In this document: positions 49,291-59,093 of the stretch, piece after piece
Layout of the letters: each line of letters starts with the position of its first letter
Position numbering within the stretch: position 1 is the stretch's first letter
Assembly (NCBI GenBank): GCA_977006965.1
Contig: OZ345363.1
Span: 1,860,001-1,924,000, forward strand
Direction: 5' to 3'
Origin: Phymatolithon calcareum
Lineage: Eukaryota > Rhodophyta > Florideophyceae > Hapalidiales
Length of the DNA stretch: 64,000 bases
Made by a program: the position numbers and the translations under genes
The notes under the pieces: generated by a model
What the model was told of the DNA's origin: nothing
The model's input: the letters and a program-made list of their open reading frames with translations, nothing else
Database searches by the model: none

Positions 49291-51238
49291 CAGCTGGGTT
49301 TGTAACTTTTAATAAAATTCTATTTTTCTTCTTCTTAAAACTATCTGGCCTAAGGGTCATGACATGTTAGCTAAAAATAGTCGCGGAAGAGAGAGCTCAG
49401 GCTCATGATTTTCGTCAAGCTGGCAGAGTATCTCGGTATAGACAGTGAAACGACTAGACGCGAGATGCGACTGGCCTGAGATATGCCGACAGAATGTCGG
49501 CATTCTAAATATGTAACGGACAAACTGGAAATCCTTGACACTGACACTAACCTTATATTATGATGTTCCAGCACGAAATCGAAATACTAACAATAGAACT
49601 GTAGCTCTATGGTTGGAAAAGATAAAATTATTCATATTTCACCACAAGTTTTGATGTTTTCAGAAGAGATAGAACGGTCACCGTGGTTTGTCATTTTTGT
49701 TAACACAAACGTCAAAATTTGAATAATTATAAGAAGAACAAAGAAATAAGCCATCCCCGATATGATGATAAGTGGAGAGAGCCGATACGCACCGCCATAT
49801 CGACGCGCTCCACTTACTATCATATGGAAGATGGCTTAGTTTTTTGGTTCTGACTATCGGTGCGCTGGCTGTAGTTCCGGAAATACACATGTTCGCATTC
49901 TAAATCTCCAACTCTGTGCCCGGAATTGACACATCCAAGCGATGGTCAGTGATATCCAAACCATCGTATGCCCTTGCGTGGGTCGTACAAACGCAGTCCT
50001 TCCAGAATACTGATGCGTGGTAGTGTCGTACAAGAACGCTGATATACAGTGTTGACGTACTCGGTGAGCAGACAACCGTCAAACGAACGCAGAGTTCGAG
50101 GGGACACTGATGGGTCGCTTGCCACTTTATATCCGATCGAGTAGCGCGGTTTTCTATAACCGTATGGAATCGAAAACGCAGTACTTACTTTCGATACTAA
50201 CTGTTTTCGAAGGATGATACAGGAGCCAGTTTTGTAGCTTACCTCAGTTAAGCAGATGTGGAAAGAGCTCAGAAGTGCCTAACGTTGCATTTTAAATTGT
50301 GTTGTTTACGCCATTATAGAACAGGGAAGAACAGGATTCCTCGTAAACACAACTCATCGGACAAAGGTTTCAGTCACACCATTAACATCCACGGCAATCA
50401 TAAGATGGCGACCATCCACGGGCATACTCGAATCTTCTTTCCAGGACAATAAGCTACGAATTATGTTTACATATTTTCTACACCTACTAAGTCCCAATTG
50501 AACAAATCACAATTTCGATGGTGTAAATATATACTTGACATTTTCAATTTCTCAGAATATGCTCGCAAGATGCTGTATCGGGCAGTAGTCAAACAAGCAG
50601 AGAGTAGAAGGCATGAAATACGCAGTCAGCAACCAGCCAAGTCTCCATGGCTGTATGGGAGGTAACCTATTCCACAAGTGGAACACCGGGCACCTCAATA
50701 AAACGAAACTAATTACGCAAAACTACCTTCAAGTCATAATTCCCGCGTGCTCTTGTAAAGTAAAGCTGTGATGTCTATTATACACATTGTAGCCGTTATA
50801 TACCAGTGTCATAATTGTATAAAGTTGCTTTTACCGTTCTCATGGAGCGCTGAAATGTTCGCATTGGCGAAATGAAGGGTTTAAACTTTCCTCGTCACGC
50901 CGCGGACTCATGATACTCCGATCCTCCCGGTCTTCTGTCCAAGGATGTTTGTGTAGCAGCATTTCTCGCCGAAAACTTAAATTTAGAGTTTTGTGAAAAG
51001 TACAAAACTAAAGCTATGTGACTATGACCGTAGCTTTAGTTTTTCACTTTTGGAATTCCACGCATCTGCGCATGGTTACCTCGAGAGCATTTAGTGCCAT
51101 TTTTTCTCTTTTGATCCAGCGCCGTAACCCGGCATTGTGAATGTTTACTCGGCTTGTTGCGAATGGAAGGTGACCCTGAGAGCTTTATAGCCTCTGTTGG
51201 ACCTATTGAGCAAAGTCTATATCAACCTGGCTCATGCA
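49291..51238. other. Non-coding stretch, no gene seen
   Basis: AT-rich. It contains a hairpin at about 51008-51041 (ACTAAAGCTA ... TAGCTTTAGT). The last 200 bp would include the promoter of the gene starting at 51239. Confidence 0.4.
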
Positions 51239-52615
51239 ATGCCTCAACATCAACAGCCTTCGACATACCAAACTCAGCTGCACTGCCGAAGGACACTCAC
51301 CCAACCGAAAATGTCGAATACTGTGATTGAGTTCCCAAGGGAAAGTATTTTCCAGCAGCATTCAGGTCAGTTATACTGGCTTACTCTCACGAGAAAAGAA
51401 GATCAAACCTGCACATTTCAAGTCGGCGATGTGATCACCGCTTATATATATCCAAAAGATCGTCAAACCATATATACAAGTACGAGAGAACTCCCTCAAG
51501 CACTGATAATAGCCTTCCAGAGGCACATTCAGGAAGATGGCACTATTGAATTAAGTGATATTACCAATGATGCCGAAGTCAATGACTTCCTTCGAAACAT
51601 TCGGAGCACAGCGGATCAAGTAAGGAATGAAAACGCGTCAGCTGCAGGACGTGCAGCGGCTGCTTTGAGAGCCCTCAAAATGTCAAGGCTATTCCTCAAT
51701 TCGCTATCCTGGGCTATTTCACTTAATGCCGTTTTCTCAGTCCAGCCAAATCTTATTGCGCAACTCACAAACCAGTTACCGAATACATTGCCTGGAGATA
51801 CTCATTATGTGATCCGCTCCTGCGTTAACGCTATTTTGGGGGCTTATGCACATCAATCGCTTTTCACAGCAAACGAGCAGTTTATCAACGACCGTTTTGG
51901 AACAAGAACGCTCGAACCTGGTCAACTCTCAAGTGCAGGGACTGTAGTGCATGAGAACACTGGACTCCTTATTGGCTTGCTCGGCGCCCTTAATGTGGCG
52001 CTTGGAGCACACGGGGCTCTAGACAGAGCACAAACCCTTGCGCAAAGAATTGGCACTATAACAGCTACGTTCACAGCTGGTGCACTTAGCATTGCATTTC
52101 TACAGGAGATTTGGAATGCCGCGTCTGTATCCTCAAGCCTTACCAATCGGTACAAACGCGTGGTACTCTGGGATGGTGCGAAGAGAAAAAGAATTTTTCG
52201 TCGATATCTCAGTAATTTTGTACCTCGTCTCACCGCCGAATATATGTATGCAATTAAGCTTCGCTTCAACACATACATTGTAGCATCATTTGCAAGCATC
52301 ATTACAAGAGGTTTCGCCCCATATATTGGGGACAGCCTTGCAAATGCCCTTGCTGCTATTGCTGGAAACAGTGCCTTTGTTATTAATATTGTTGGCGCGG
52401 GAATGTACGCACGTTATAACGAGTTGAATACAGATGACACGCCAGATCCCGACACACGCCAGCAAGCTTACGAAGCTGGCGATTACGACGATACTCATGA
52501 CAATCACAATGAAGACACGCCGCATCCCCACAAACAACGACCAGGTTACGAAACTGATGATTACAAAGATAATAATGACGACCACAATGAATGCGAAAAT
52601 GAATATGAAGATTAA
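51239..52615 (+). CDS. Hypothetical multi-pass membrane protein with acidic repeat tail
   Basis: 458 codons from ATG 51239; a second candidate start is ATG 51311 (MSNTVIEFPRES, 434 codons). The frame is open 14 codons further upstream. Residues are counted from 51239. A soluble N-terminal region is followed at about 150-295 by several Ala/Gly/Leu-rich segments (LFLNSLSWAISLNAVFSV, NTGLLIGLLGALNVALGAHG, ITATFTAGALSIAFL). A basic loop (GAKRKRIFRRYLSNF, about 313-327) precedes two further hydrophobic stretches (IVASFASIITRGFAPYIG, ALAAIAGNSAFVINIVGAGM). The last 60 residues are Asp/Asn/His-rich, built from two 26-residue repeats. Codon use is more AT-rich than in the genes at 57-64 kb. No family recognised. 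Confidence 0.65.
   Translation: MPQHQQPSTYQTQLHCRRTLTQPKMSNTVIEFPRESIFQQHSGQLYWLTLTRKEDQTCTFQVGDVITAYIYPKDRQTIYTSTRELPQALIIAFQRHIQEDGTIELSDITNDAEVNDFLRNIRSTADQVRNENASAAGRAAAALRALKMSRLFLNSLSWAISLNAVFSVQPNLIAQLTNQLPNTLPGDTHYVIRSCVNAILGAYAHQSLFTANEQFINDRFGTRTLEPGQLSSAGTVVHENTGLLIGLLGALNVALGAHGALDRAQTLAQRIGTITATFTAGALSIAFLQEIWNAASVSSSLTNRYKRVVLWDGAKRKRIFRRYLSNFVPRLTAEYMYAIKLRFNTYIVASFASIITRGFAPYIGDSLANALAAIAGNSAFVINIVGAGMYARYNELNTDDTPDPDTRQQAYEAGDYDDTHDNHNEDTPHPHKQRPGYETDDYKDNNDDHNECENEYED
52436..52591 (+). repeat. 78-bp tandem duplication encoding the acidic tail
   Basis: Two units (52436-52513, 52514-52591) both begin GACACGCC and code for DTP.P....(A/G)YE..DY.D...DHNE-like segments. They differ by many substitutions but keep frame and length, so selection on the repeat is plausible. 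Confidence 0.7.
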
Positions 52616-53764
52616 GATGACGAGGCCGGCTACAATCCCGATAACGATACAGACTAAAATAGCAGTAAAATATTTGACTAAATCTTTAATAAAACAAATT
52701 TTAAAAATATGTGATTTATCAATTTCAACTTTTGCGATCATCTCTGTATATAATGTAATATTATTTCAAGCTTGCGCAGAAGGCGTTTTATTTCAACTCG
52801 CGGTTAAGGAGCACGAAATCTTGGAATCATGCATAGAATAATCGAGAAGACTAGAATCGAGTATACTCCTCACTGGAAACACGTTCACGAAAGACCGAAA
52901 GTCTTCTCTGCCTAATCACATATGCGGTCATGCGACTCTCCGTGTCATATACCTTTCCATTCTGGTGAAGTTCATTGCACCATTCCGTAAATACAATGCT
53001 TTCGGCACGGAATTGGCGATCCTCCCCAAAGGACTCTGAAAAGGAACAATCGGGTCTCATTACAGATCAACGGCAGGGGATATTTGATGATTTTATTTTG
53101 AGAGCTCCCAAAGCCTCACCTTGGAGTAACGGGACAGCTCTTGCGATATTCTCTAAGCTAAAGTCCTCTTGCTTCTCAAAACGTTCTTGATACGTAACTC
53201 TCTCCGAACAAGAGCTCCTGTGAGTCTCTTGCACTCAAACTCTATTTCTGTTCAACGGCAGAGTATCAAGCATGGTAGGCCTAACCCGTGTTTGGGAGCA
53301 CCTTTGGACGCCGTCTTTCTGATGTACCATACTTGGATATGGGCGGTTTTGCTGGGAAGCGTGAAAACACCATTTAAGACTGAGAGCAGCGGCCTGAGAC
53401 CACGAAAGCACAGCCAAGTCCCTACACGAACTTCTAGAGCTTCTTCGACCTGTTTCATCGATTTCCCTCCCTCCCTTCCCTTCCTTCTTATAGAAGTTGT
53501 TTGTGTTAATATTTTTCTATTTTAGTTTTGCTATCGCGCGGCATGGGCTGGCCATCGAATGGCCAGGGGCACATTCAAGGTTTAGAGCTCGGGCTCTGAT
53601 CTATTTAATGGCAGGAAGCCGGGGAAGTGCCCACCATAACTCCGCGAAGCAGTTTCTCCAAAATCTGTAAATTCAAGTTCTTCATTTCAATGTTCTAATT
53701 TCAACTCGAAAAGCCTTATCTGGGCGACTGATGAGCTCACTGACATAGCATTCATTCATTCATT
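52616..53764. other. Non-coding stretch, no gene seen
   Basis: AT-rich 3' flank of the membrane protein gene (with AATAAAAC at about 52689, a possible polyadenylation signal), then unremarkable sequence and an ATTC microsatellite (about 53750-53768). Confidence 0.4.
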
Positions 53765-53767
53765 CAT

Positions 53768-53872
53768 TTTGCCTTCTTCCCTGATGGGGCTAGCAGAGAA
53801 TCGAGGGCCTACGTTTCTTCAATTCTATCCTATCGCTAGGGAGTTTGACTGCGGCTTTCACGTCTCGTCCAG
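53768..53872 (+). repeat. 105-bp dispersed repeat, copy a
   Basis: TGCCTTCTTCCCTGATGGGG...TTTGACTGCGGCTTTCACGT. A direct second copy is at 56908-57010 with roughly 15 differences; both are preceded by ATTCAT. Confidence 0.7.
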
Positions 53873-53893
53873 GTGCGTCTCTGCTCGCCCACC

Positions 53894-54085
53894 CTAATAA
53901 TGCAGGTTTTCAGAGAAAACTTTAAGGATAGTACCAGTGATATTGTTCACTTCCAAGGCCGCGCTGATTTTCTCCGGGTTTGCTTTTTCACCCAAACTTG
54001 CCACTGCATTGGCAAAATTCTGAATGATAACTTGTTTTTCGGACGCTAATCTGGTCGCATCGGCGATTTCAGCTGTTGGTGCCAT
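53894..54085 (-). CDS. Small helical protein, 63 aa, hypothetical
   Basis: ATG 54085 (the frame is open for 17 codons upstream to a GTG). Predicted soluble and helical: EIADATRLASEKQVIIQNFA, then PEKISAALEVNNITGTILKV. No motif recognised. It shares a spacing of hydrophobics (SAAL.V...T....V) with the other small ORF at 54723-54902, 0.7 kb away on the same strand. Could be a short gene or a decayed exon. Confidence 0.4.
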   Translation of the reverse strand: MAPTAEIADATRLASEKQVIIQNFANAVASLGEKANPEKISAALEVNNITGTILKVFSENLHY

Positions 54086-54570
54086 CTTGATGAGAGTGGT
54101 AGGGTGCTGCTGTTTGCGTGTACTGTAGTGACTCACGTGTCGTCAATGTTATAGACTCCGGGTATTGAGCCTTCGCGGTAGAGGTCGTTTCACTTGCAAT
54201 ACTAAGATTGTGAAACGAGAGGAACGTAGAAGGAGAGGAATGTTTTTGTTCAAAAGTAAGGTCGCTGAAGGTCTCTGCAGGTTTCCCTGCAAGCTGAGTT
54301 GTCTATAGCTTATATAGGGATTCAGACTTCCACAGAGGTAGACTGGCACAAGGTGCTGCTCATGCTACTGGGAACGGCATTGTCAGCAAAAACGCCACAG
54401 TGACTGATAGACCCGTTACCTTGTGAGCATTAGTCGCTATTACAGCACGTTTTCAATGTGTGCAGTGTTGAAGGAGTGCGACCTCTTTTATATAGCTTGT
54501 TCTATTAGAATCGGCTTTCATTAATCACGTGAAGTTGGAAGGAACTGCAGGATAAGTATAGGTTATCGCA
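54086..54570. other. Spacer between two small minus-strand ORFs, no feature
   Basis: No long frame. It ends at the foldback element starting at 54571. Confidence 0.4.
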
Positions 54571-54725
54571 TGAAACTTAAGGGATCGGCCAAGATGAGGA
54601 ATCACCAGGGACGTCACAAGGGCGTAGTTTTGGTCCCGAGGAGCCCGCGTGAGCCCCGAGGGACCGAAATCATGCTCGCGGGACTACCGAATGATTTCGA
54701 ATCATGGCCGGTCCCTTAAGTTTCA
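54571..54725. repeat. 155-bp foldback element with nested inverted repeats
   Basis: Ends TGAAACTTAAGGGATCGGCC and its near-complement GGCCGGTCCCTTAAGTTTCA (21 bp, one mismatch). Inside, TTTGGTCCC and GGGACCGAAA form a second hairpin. No TSD seen. Its right end supplies the TGA stop of the ORF at 54723-54902. Confidence 0.75.
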
Positions 54726-54902
54726 GACGGTAACCGGCTTATCAGAGGGGCCTTCTTGAGAATTCATCAGAAAGCCGTCAATAGCAGTCATTATTTCGAG
54801 GACGCGGCATAGGTTTGCAGTTGCTGATTCCACGTTCAGCGCTGATTCGCAAAGTTTCTCTTCAGATGTTTTCAAACACTTCTGAGCAAAAACTTGAAAC
54901 AT
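54723..54902 (-). CDS. Small helical protein, 59 aa, hypothetical
   Basis: ATG 54902; MFQVFAQKCLKTSEEKLCES, then LNVESATANLCRVLEIMTAI and a polar tail. The frame is open further upstream to 54983. The stop TGA is the first triplet of the foldback element, so the natural C-terminus may have been altered by it. Weak similarity in pattern to the 63-aa ORF. Function unknown. Confidence 0.35.
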   Translation of the reverse strand: MFQVFAQKCLKTSEEKLCESALNVESATANLCRVLEIMTAIDGFLMNSQEGPSDKPVTV

Positions 54903-54982
54903 CACGAAAAGTTTGGTTGAAAAGCAATTCAACTTCAGAAAACTAGAAATCGTTATGAGAAAAAAAGTGCCATAGATGCACA

Positions 54983-55149
54983 CAGCAGCCAGACCTATGC
55001 CGCGTCCTCATTACCAGTCAAACTATTTAGGACTGCAACTGCCGACTTTTCCAGACTGGCATTATGGGCGCAAAAATCGAATTCTCAAGAAGGTCCCTCT
55101 ATCAACCCTGTTCTGAGGAAGTAGACTTCTTCTTTTCGTTTCGGCCGGC
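54983..55149. other. Short spacer, no feature
   Basis: Nothing beyond short chance frames. Confidence 0.3.
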
Positions 55150-55417
55150 GTGGTGACATTGGATATGTCACCCCGCGAGAATGAATTTTGGGGAATAATT
55201 TGGCCACTTTTTTCCTCGGCGGGAGACATGGGATATGTCACCCGGCTTGGCGTTGCTGGGGGGACACATGAGATATATCACCTAAATCCCGCAATAAAAG
55301 AAAGAAAAGAAAGATATATCACCCCCCCGGAATGATATTTTGGGGAATAATTTGGTCACTTTTTCCCCGGCGGGAGACAATTGGGATATGTCTCCCGCCG
55401 TGGTAATTATTCCCCAA
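55150..55417 (+). repeat. Tandem foldback repeat with nested hairpins
   Basis: Two diverged units of about 150 bp, each containing TTTTGGGGAATAATTTGG and GGCGGGAGACA. In the second unit GGCGGGAGACA (55369-55379) and TGTCTCCCGCC (55389-55399) form a perfect 11-bp stem. It is enclosed by TTGGGGAATAATT (55340-55352) and AATTATTCCCCAA (55405-55417), another perfect 13-bp stem. Several GATATGTCAC/GTGACAT pieces add smaller stems. Confidence 0.8.
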
Positions 55418-55635
55418 CATGATGACATTGAGGGCCATTTCATATCCCTCCTGGAGCTCTTCGGGGCATTATAAGTCCAGCAGACCTTAAAAACCGGGTG
55501 ATAAGGCCGGCGTGTGGGTGTGCAGACGTGCTGGTGTCTTTCTTTCAATCTTTATTGCAAGATTTTATTGGAGGTACACAAGCTGTGCTCCACATCTAAG
55601 GGGCCTCTAATGTGGTCCCGAATTGGATATCATTT

Positions 55636-55825
55636 TTGAGTACTCACATAGCTGCTTCCCGCGAGACTGCGAACACACAACTATACGGCGACACCCGTGA
55701 GCCCGTGGCGGAATGTAATTCAATTCTTGCTTGTGACAGGATTCGAAACGGCAACCTGACATTCTCTCCAGTCGCATAGAGAAAGATGCGCACAGGTGCG
55801 TGGAGCAACTGTAGTGCCGGCGTCA
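55636..55825 (-). mobile_element. SINE-1 copy b
   Basis: Minus-strand copy of 46221-46412: GCGCACCTGTGCGCAT equivalent, B box GTTTCGAATCC (55739-55749), CACAAGCAAGAATTGAATTA, and GCGGGAAGCAGCTATG near the end. Diverged by indels and substitutions, so the family is old or the copies are inactive. Confidence 0.65.
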
Positions 55826-56907
55826 GTGCGGCAGTGTAGATCAAAACAGAATAGTAAATAGAAAGTGATCTTGGAAATTGAAATGATAGAAGTCTTCAAG
55901 CAAGAGCTTCTCAGCTCGTCGAAGGATGATACACGAACAAGGTGTTCGCTACCTTATCAGAACGTAGGCCTCAGCGAAGTTCGTGCATACACTCGGGTTC
56001 TTCTGGGTTGGTTCAATTCGTTACCTTTTATTGTCGGTGACATTGAAGAATAATGATATACTGCTTCCCATGTACTGATACTCCCAATGATTGCCGGCTG
56101 CGCTGACAACGTAACATGCAAATAAGTCCAAAGATTGGATACGAACAAAAAACATAGAACAATAAAGCAGCAAAGTAGAAAACATAGAACAAGATACGAC
56201 GCAATCTTTCGCATCAGCACGTGGGACGAAAAACTCACACGAATGAACAGGCAGATCCGAAGCGCGCTGACATGGCTCATCGAGTTTTTTATGTAAAACC
56301 AGATTTCGGCACACCCGATAAACCACCGGATCCACTAGTGCACAACGGTCCCCGTCGACTGCCAAATGGAAGCCGTCTACGTACTCTGCGCGAGATCGGT
56401 TGATGCGGAAAAAGCCACTCAGCTGCCTGCACAATGAGTGCCTTCCCGACGAGCTCGAGTCAGCACCGCATGGGGAAATGTCCGCATCGACCTGGTAACT
56501 TCGCCGTGACGTAGCCGGTCAGTAACCGTCGTCGTGCCGTTTTGAGGCGAGCGCTCATCACTCTGCGAAATTACGGAGCGAGCCGTGCGCCCGTTTTCGT
56601 ACGCAAGCCCTTCGGCTGTTTGTTAGAAATGATAAACAACGGCCTTCGTAAGGATCTCCAGTGGTAAATATTGGCAGACGAGAGATATGCAGAAGCTCAG
56701 TTGGAAAATATTCATACCACTCTTGATACATCCGTAGAAGTTTCCTGCCAAGTGCATGGAATTGTGATTGCGCAAGGAGAGTCTTGACTTTTCCTCCAGA
56801 ATGGCGCTTTTTAAAAGCTGTGAACGTGAACTGTTGACCTCATCTAAACGCTGAAATTCGCAATACTCTTCGCAATACCATGGAACAAACGTGACTTCAT
56901 TCATATT
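55826..56907. other. No confident gene; one long minus-strand frame without ATG
   Basis: The minus-strand frame from about 56520 down to 56021 lacks a start codon. It reads SRAEYVDGFHLAVDGDRCAL then VDPVVYRVCRNLVLHKKLDE; no family recognised. It might be an exon or a transposon fragment. Confidence 0.3.
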
Positions 56908-57010
56908 GCCTTTTTCCCTAGTGGGGCTAGCAGCGATTTGGGGGCCTAAGTTTCTTCCATTCTATCCTATCGTTAGCGAGTTTGACTGCGACTTTCACGT
57001 CTAGTCCAGG
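56908..57010 (+). repeat. 105-bp dispersed repeat, copy b
   Basis: TGCCTTTTTCCCTAGTGGGG...TTTGACTGCGACTTTCACGT; partner of 53768-53872. Family unknown, possibly a SINE or LINE end. Confidence 0.7.
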
Positions 57011-57237
57011 CACGTTGCCAAGGATTGATCGAATGTGACTTCACCAGGAAAAACTATTTTACGATCAAATTTCATCTGATGGAGCGCTATGAGTTTGCGT
57101 CGGAACTGGGGTTTCCACTCGTACACGCTGCAGCTCTCGCCGACCTTCAGAACAAGATATTTTTCCTTACTGCGGACTAAGTTGGGGGCCTTCTAGAGGG
57201 CAAAACGCGCTCTTTCATCTCTGTCAATCTGACGAGA

Positions 57238-58137
57238 TTATTCGTCCGGAACTACGCGCTGATTCACATAAACCCCATTAGAGGGTGTGATATTATGCCA
57301 TTGCAGCCACTTGATGATCAGACAATCACTCGAATCATGCGGGAATGCATAATTTTCACAGTGTTGGGCTCCCATTGCATCCATTCTGCGGCACATATCA
57401 CCATAGTAAGCCTTCACCGCTGAGAAATAGATGTGCCCCATGTCCCGCGGCACCAGCGCCACAGCATATCCGCTCATATGCACTTGCAGTGGGATGGAAG
57501 ACGGTGGTCTTCGAATCTCGATGTACATTCCGGGTTCAAGATGCAAAATCCAGTTAAACTTCCTCTTGTTCGATCGAGCCTCTTCTGCGCGGATTAGATC
57601 GAAGCACTTAGACGCCGAATAAAACTTGATGAAATCACATGAATAGTGCCCTTCCTTCCACCCCATTCCATTTCGGAAGCACGCAGACTCCTCTGGAACT
57701 TTGACTTGTGCGGCGTTGTAGAAATGGGGATTTGCTACATGCATTTTTTCAATCACGTCTACGAGCTCATCTTTCGAATGTGTTTTGCGGTATATGTGTC
57801 CATTGTCTAACACAATGCTGTCGTTGAGGTCGATGAAAAAACTTACAGATACTGCTGGATCGAAGGCTTTGAACGCGTCTAAGTTTTGCTCGAGCACCCG
57901 CGTCAACGACCGTACCTGCCCGCTGTAGCACACCGCGAGATGGTAGCTTGGTTTCAACTGCCCTTGGCTTACTGGTCTGGTCTTGTGATTAAGATAGATG
58001 AAAAATCCGACAAGAAATGATGTGGTTGCTACTGTCAAAAAACAGCATCCAAGTCCGCCACAGACGCTCCTGTCCGCATTTGCGCGCGGAAGATCCGGTG
58101 CGGAGCCTGGTACTTCTCGGTACAGTGCCTTGTCCAT
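57238..58137 (-). CDS. Putative type II membrane glycosyltransferase-like protein
   Basis: 299 codons, ATG 58137, TGA or TAA-type stop at 57238, no introns needed. A short cytosolic N-terminus is followed by one hydrophobic anchor (GLGCCFLTVATTSFLVGFFIYLN, about residues 28-50) and a lumenal domain, the layout of Golgi enzymes. The domain opens YHLAVCYSGQVRSLTRVLEQ and SVSFFIDLND, as in algal and plant proteins of the lAvc.sGq.Rsl......n type, which are thought to be glycosyltransferases. It later has KRKFNWILHLEPGMYIEI (where such enzymes have W.ir.RpD), DSSDCLIIKWL and VNQRVVPDE. The substrate is unknown, and the usual DxD motif is not evident (nearest D-L-N-D at about 104). GC-rich codon use matches its neighbours. 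Confidence 0.6.
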   Translation of the reverse strand: MDKALYREVPGSAPDLPRANADRSVCGGLGCCFLTVATTSFLVGFFIYLNHKTRPVSQGQLKPSYHLAVCYSGQVRSLTRVLEQNLDAFKAFDPAVSVSFFIDLNDSIVLDNGHIYRKTHSKDELVDVIEKMHVANPHFYNAAQVKVPEESACFRNGMGWKEGHYSCDFIKFYSASKCFDLIRAEEARSNKRKFNWILHLEPGMYIEIRRPPSSIPLQVHMSGYAVALVPRDMGHIYFSAVKAYYGDMCRRMDAMGAQHCENYAFPHDSSDCLIIKWLQWHNITPSNGVYVNQRVVPDE

Positions 58138-59093
58138 CGAACGGCACAGACGCGTAAAATCTATTCTGGTTCAGAGCAAAACGATCGGCATGCTGGACAG
58201 AAGAAAACGTGAGGGCCAACACTCAATTTCTTGCGACTTTATTCATCACTGCTAGGGGCAGGTCAAAGTAATGTAATGGTCCAACCTCCTTCCATGATAC
58301 TCTATCCTCATATATATGCTGCCCCGGTACGAACTATCAATTGTAAAGACGTCCGTGCAGAAAACTGTAGTGACAATATTGACAATGCAGGGTTAGAATG
58401 GTCCGATTATTTAGTCAATTACGGAACTTCACGAGGCCCAATGATGAAGACGCTATCATCACCTGCTTCGAAGAGCGCCCACCCATGTCTCAGAAAGCTT
58501 CCTCTAACTCTGGTTGCAAAACTCATAACAGTGCAGTATGTTTGGTGAATCAACCCTTGGAATGACAATGCCGTCCTCAGGGACTAAATCATCTGTCGGT
58601 AGTCCACATGTTTGGTCAGTGATCTGGGTTTTAGCCACTTCTGAAGGACGGCCATTATTTTCTGGGATATTCTCTGCATTTTACTGATAGGCGTCCAGTC
58701 TTCACGATAGACTACTGGTCGGTCATCACTCATATGTGCAAGCGCAGCGACCCTATATTCATTTTTTTCGCTACGCCACATAGTTTCACAAGGGACGAGC
58801 ACCTACATTTCGCCCGACACGCGTTTGGGCATCTCTGTTGAGGTATCCACGCGCCAGCATCTGTAACTACCGATCCACAAGCCAAGCACAAGATGGCTGA
58901 CACACTAGTCCCTTCTGCATAGTTGCCACCCGTTGATCTGCCACGTTCCCAAACAGTTTAGATGTCCCGACCTCCTAACGAGTCGTGCGTGACATCTTAT
59001 GCTTCTAATTCTAAGGTTGTAGGAAAGAGTTCAGGCACAGGTCTCTCTCCACCAGGGTTGTCAGCCTTGATTTACATATTAAAACAAAATGAC
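58138..59093. other. Intergenic region between two minus-strand genes
   Basis: Holds the upstream region of the 58137 gene and the 3' flank of the NCA2-like gene. A 72-codon minus-strand frame at 58584-58802 (VVYREDWTPISKMQRISQKI) begins with GTG after an in-frame TAG and has no known family; not counted as a gene. Confidence 0.4.
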
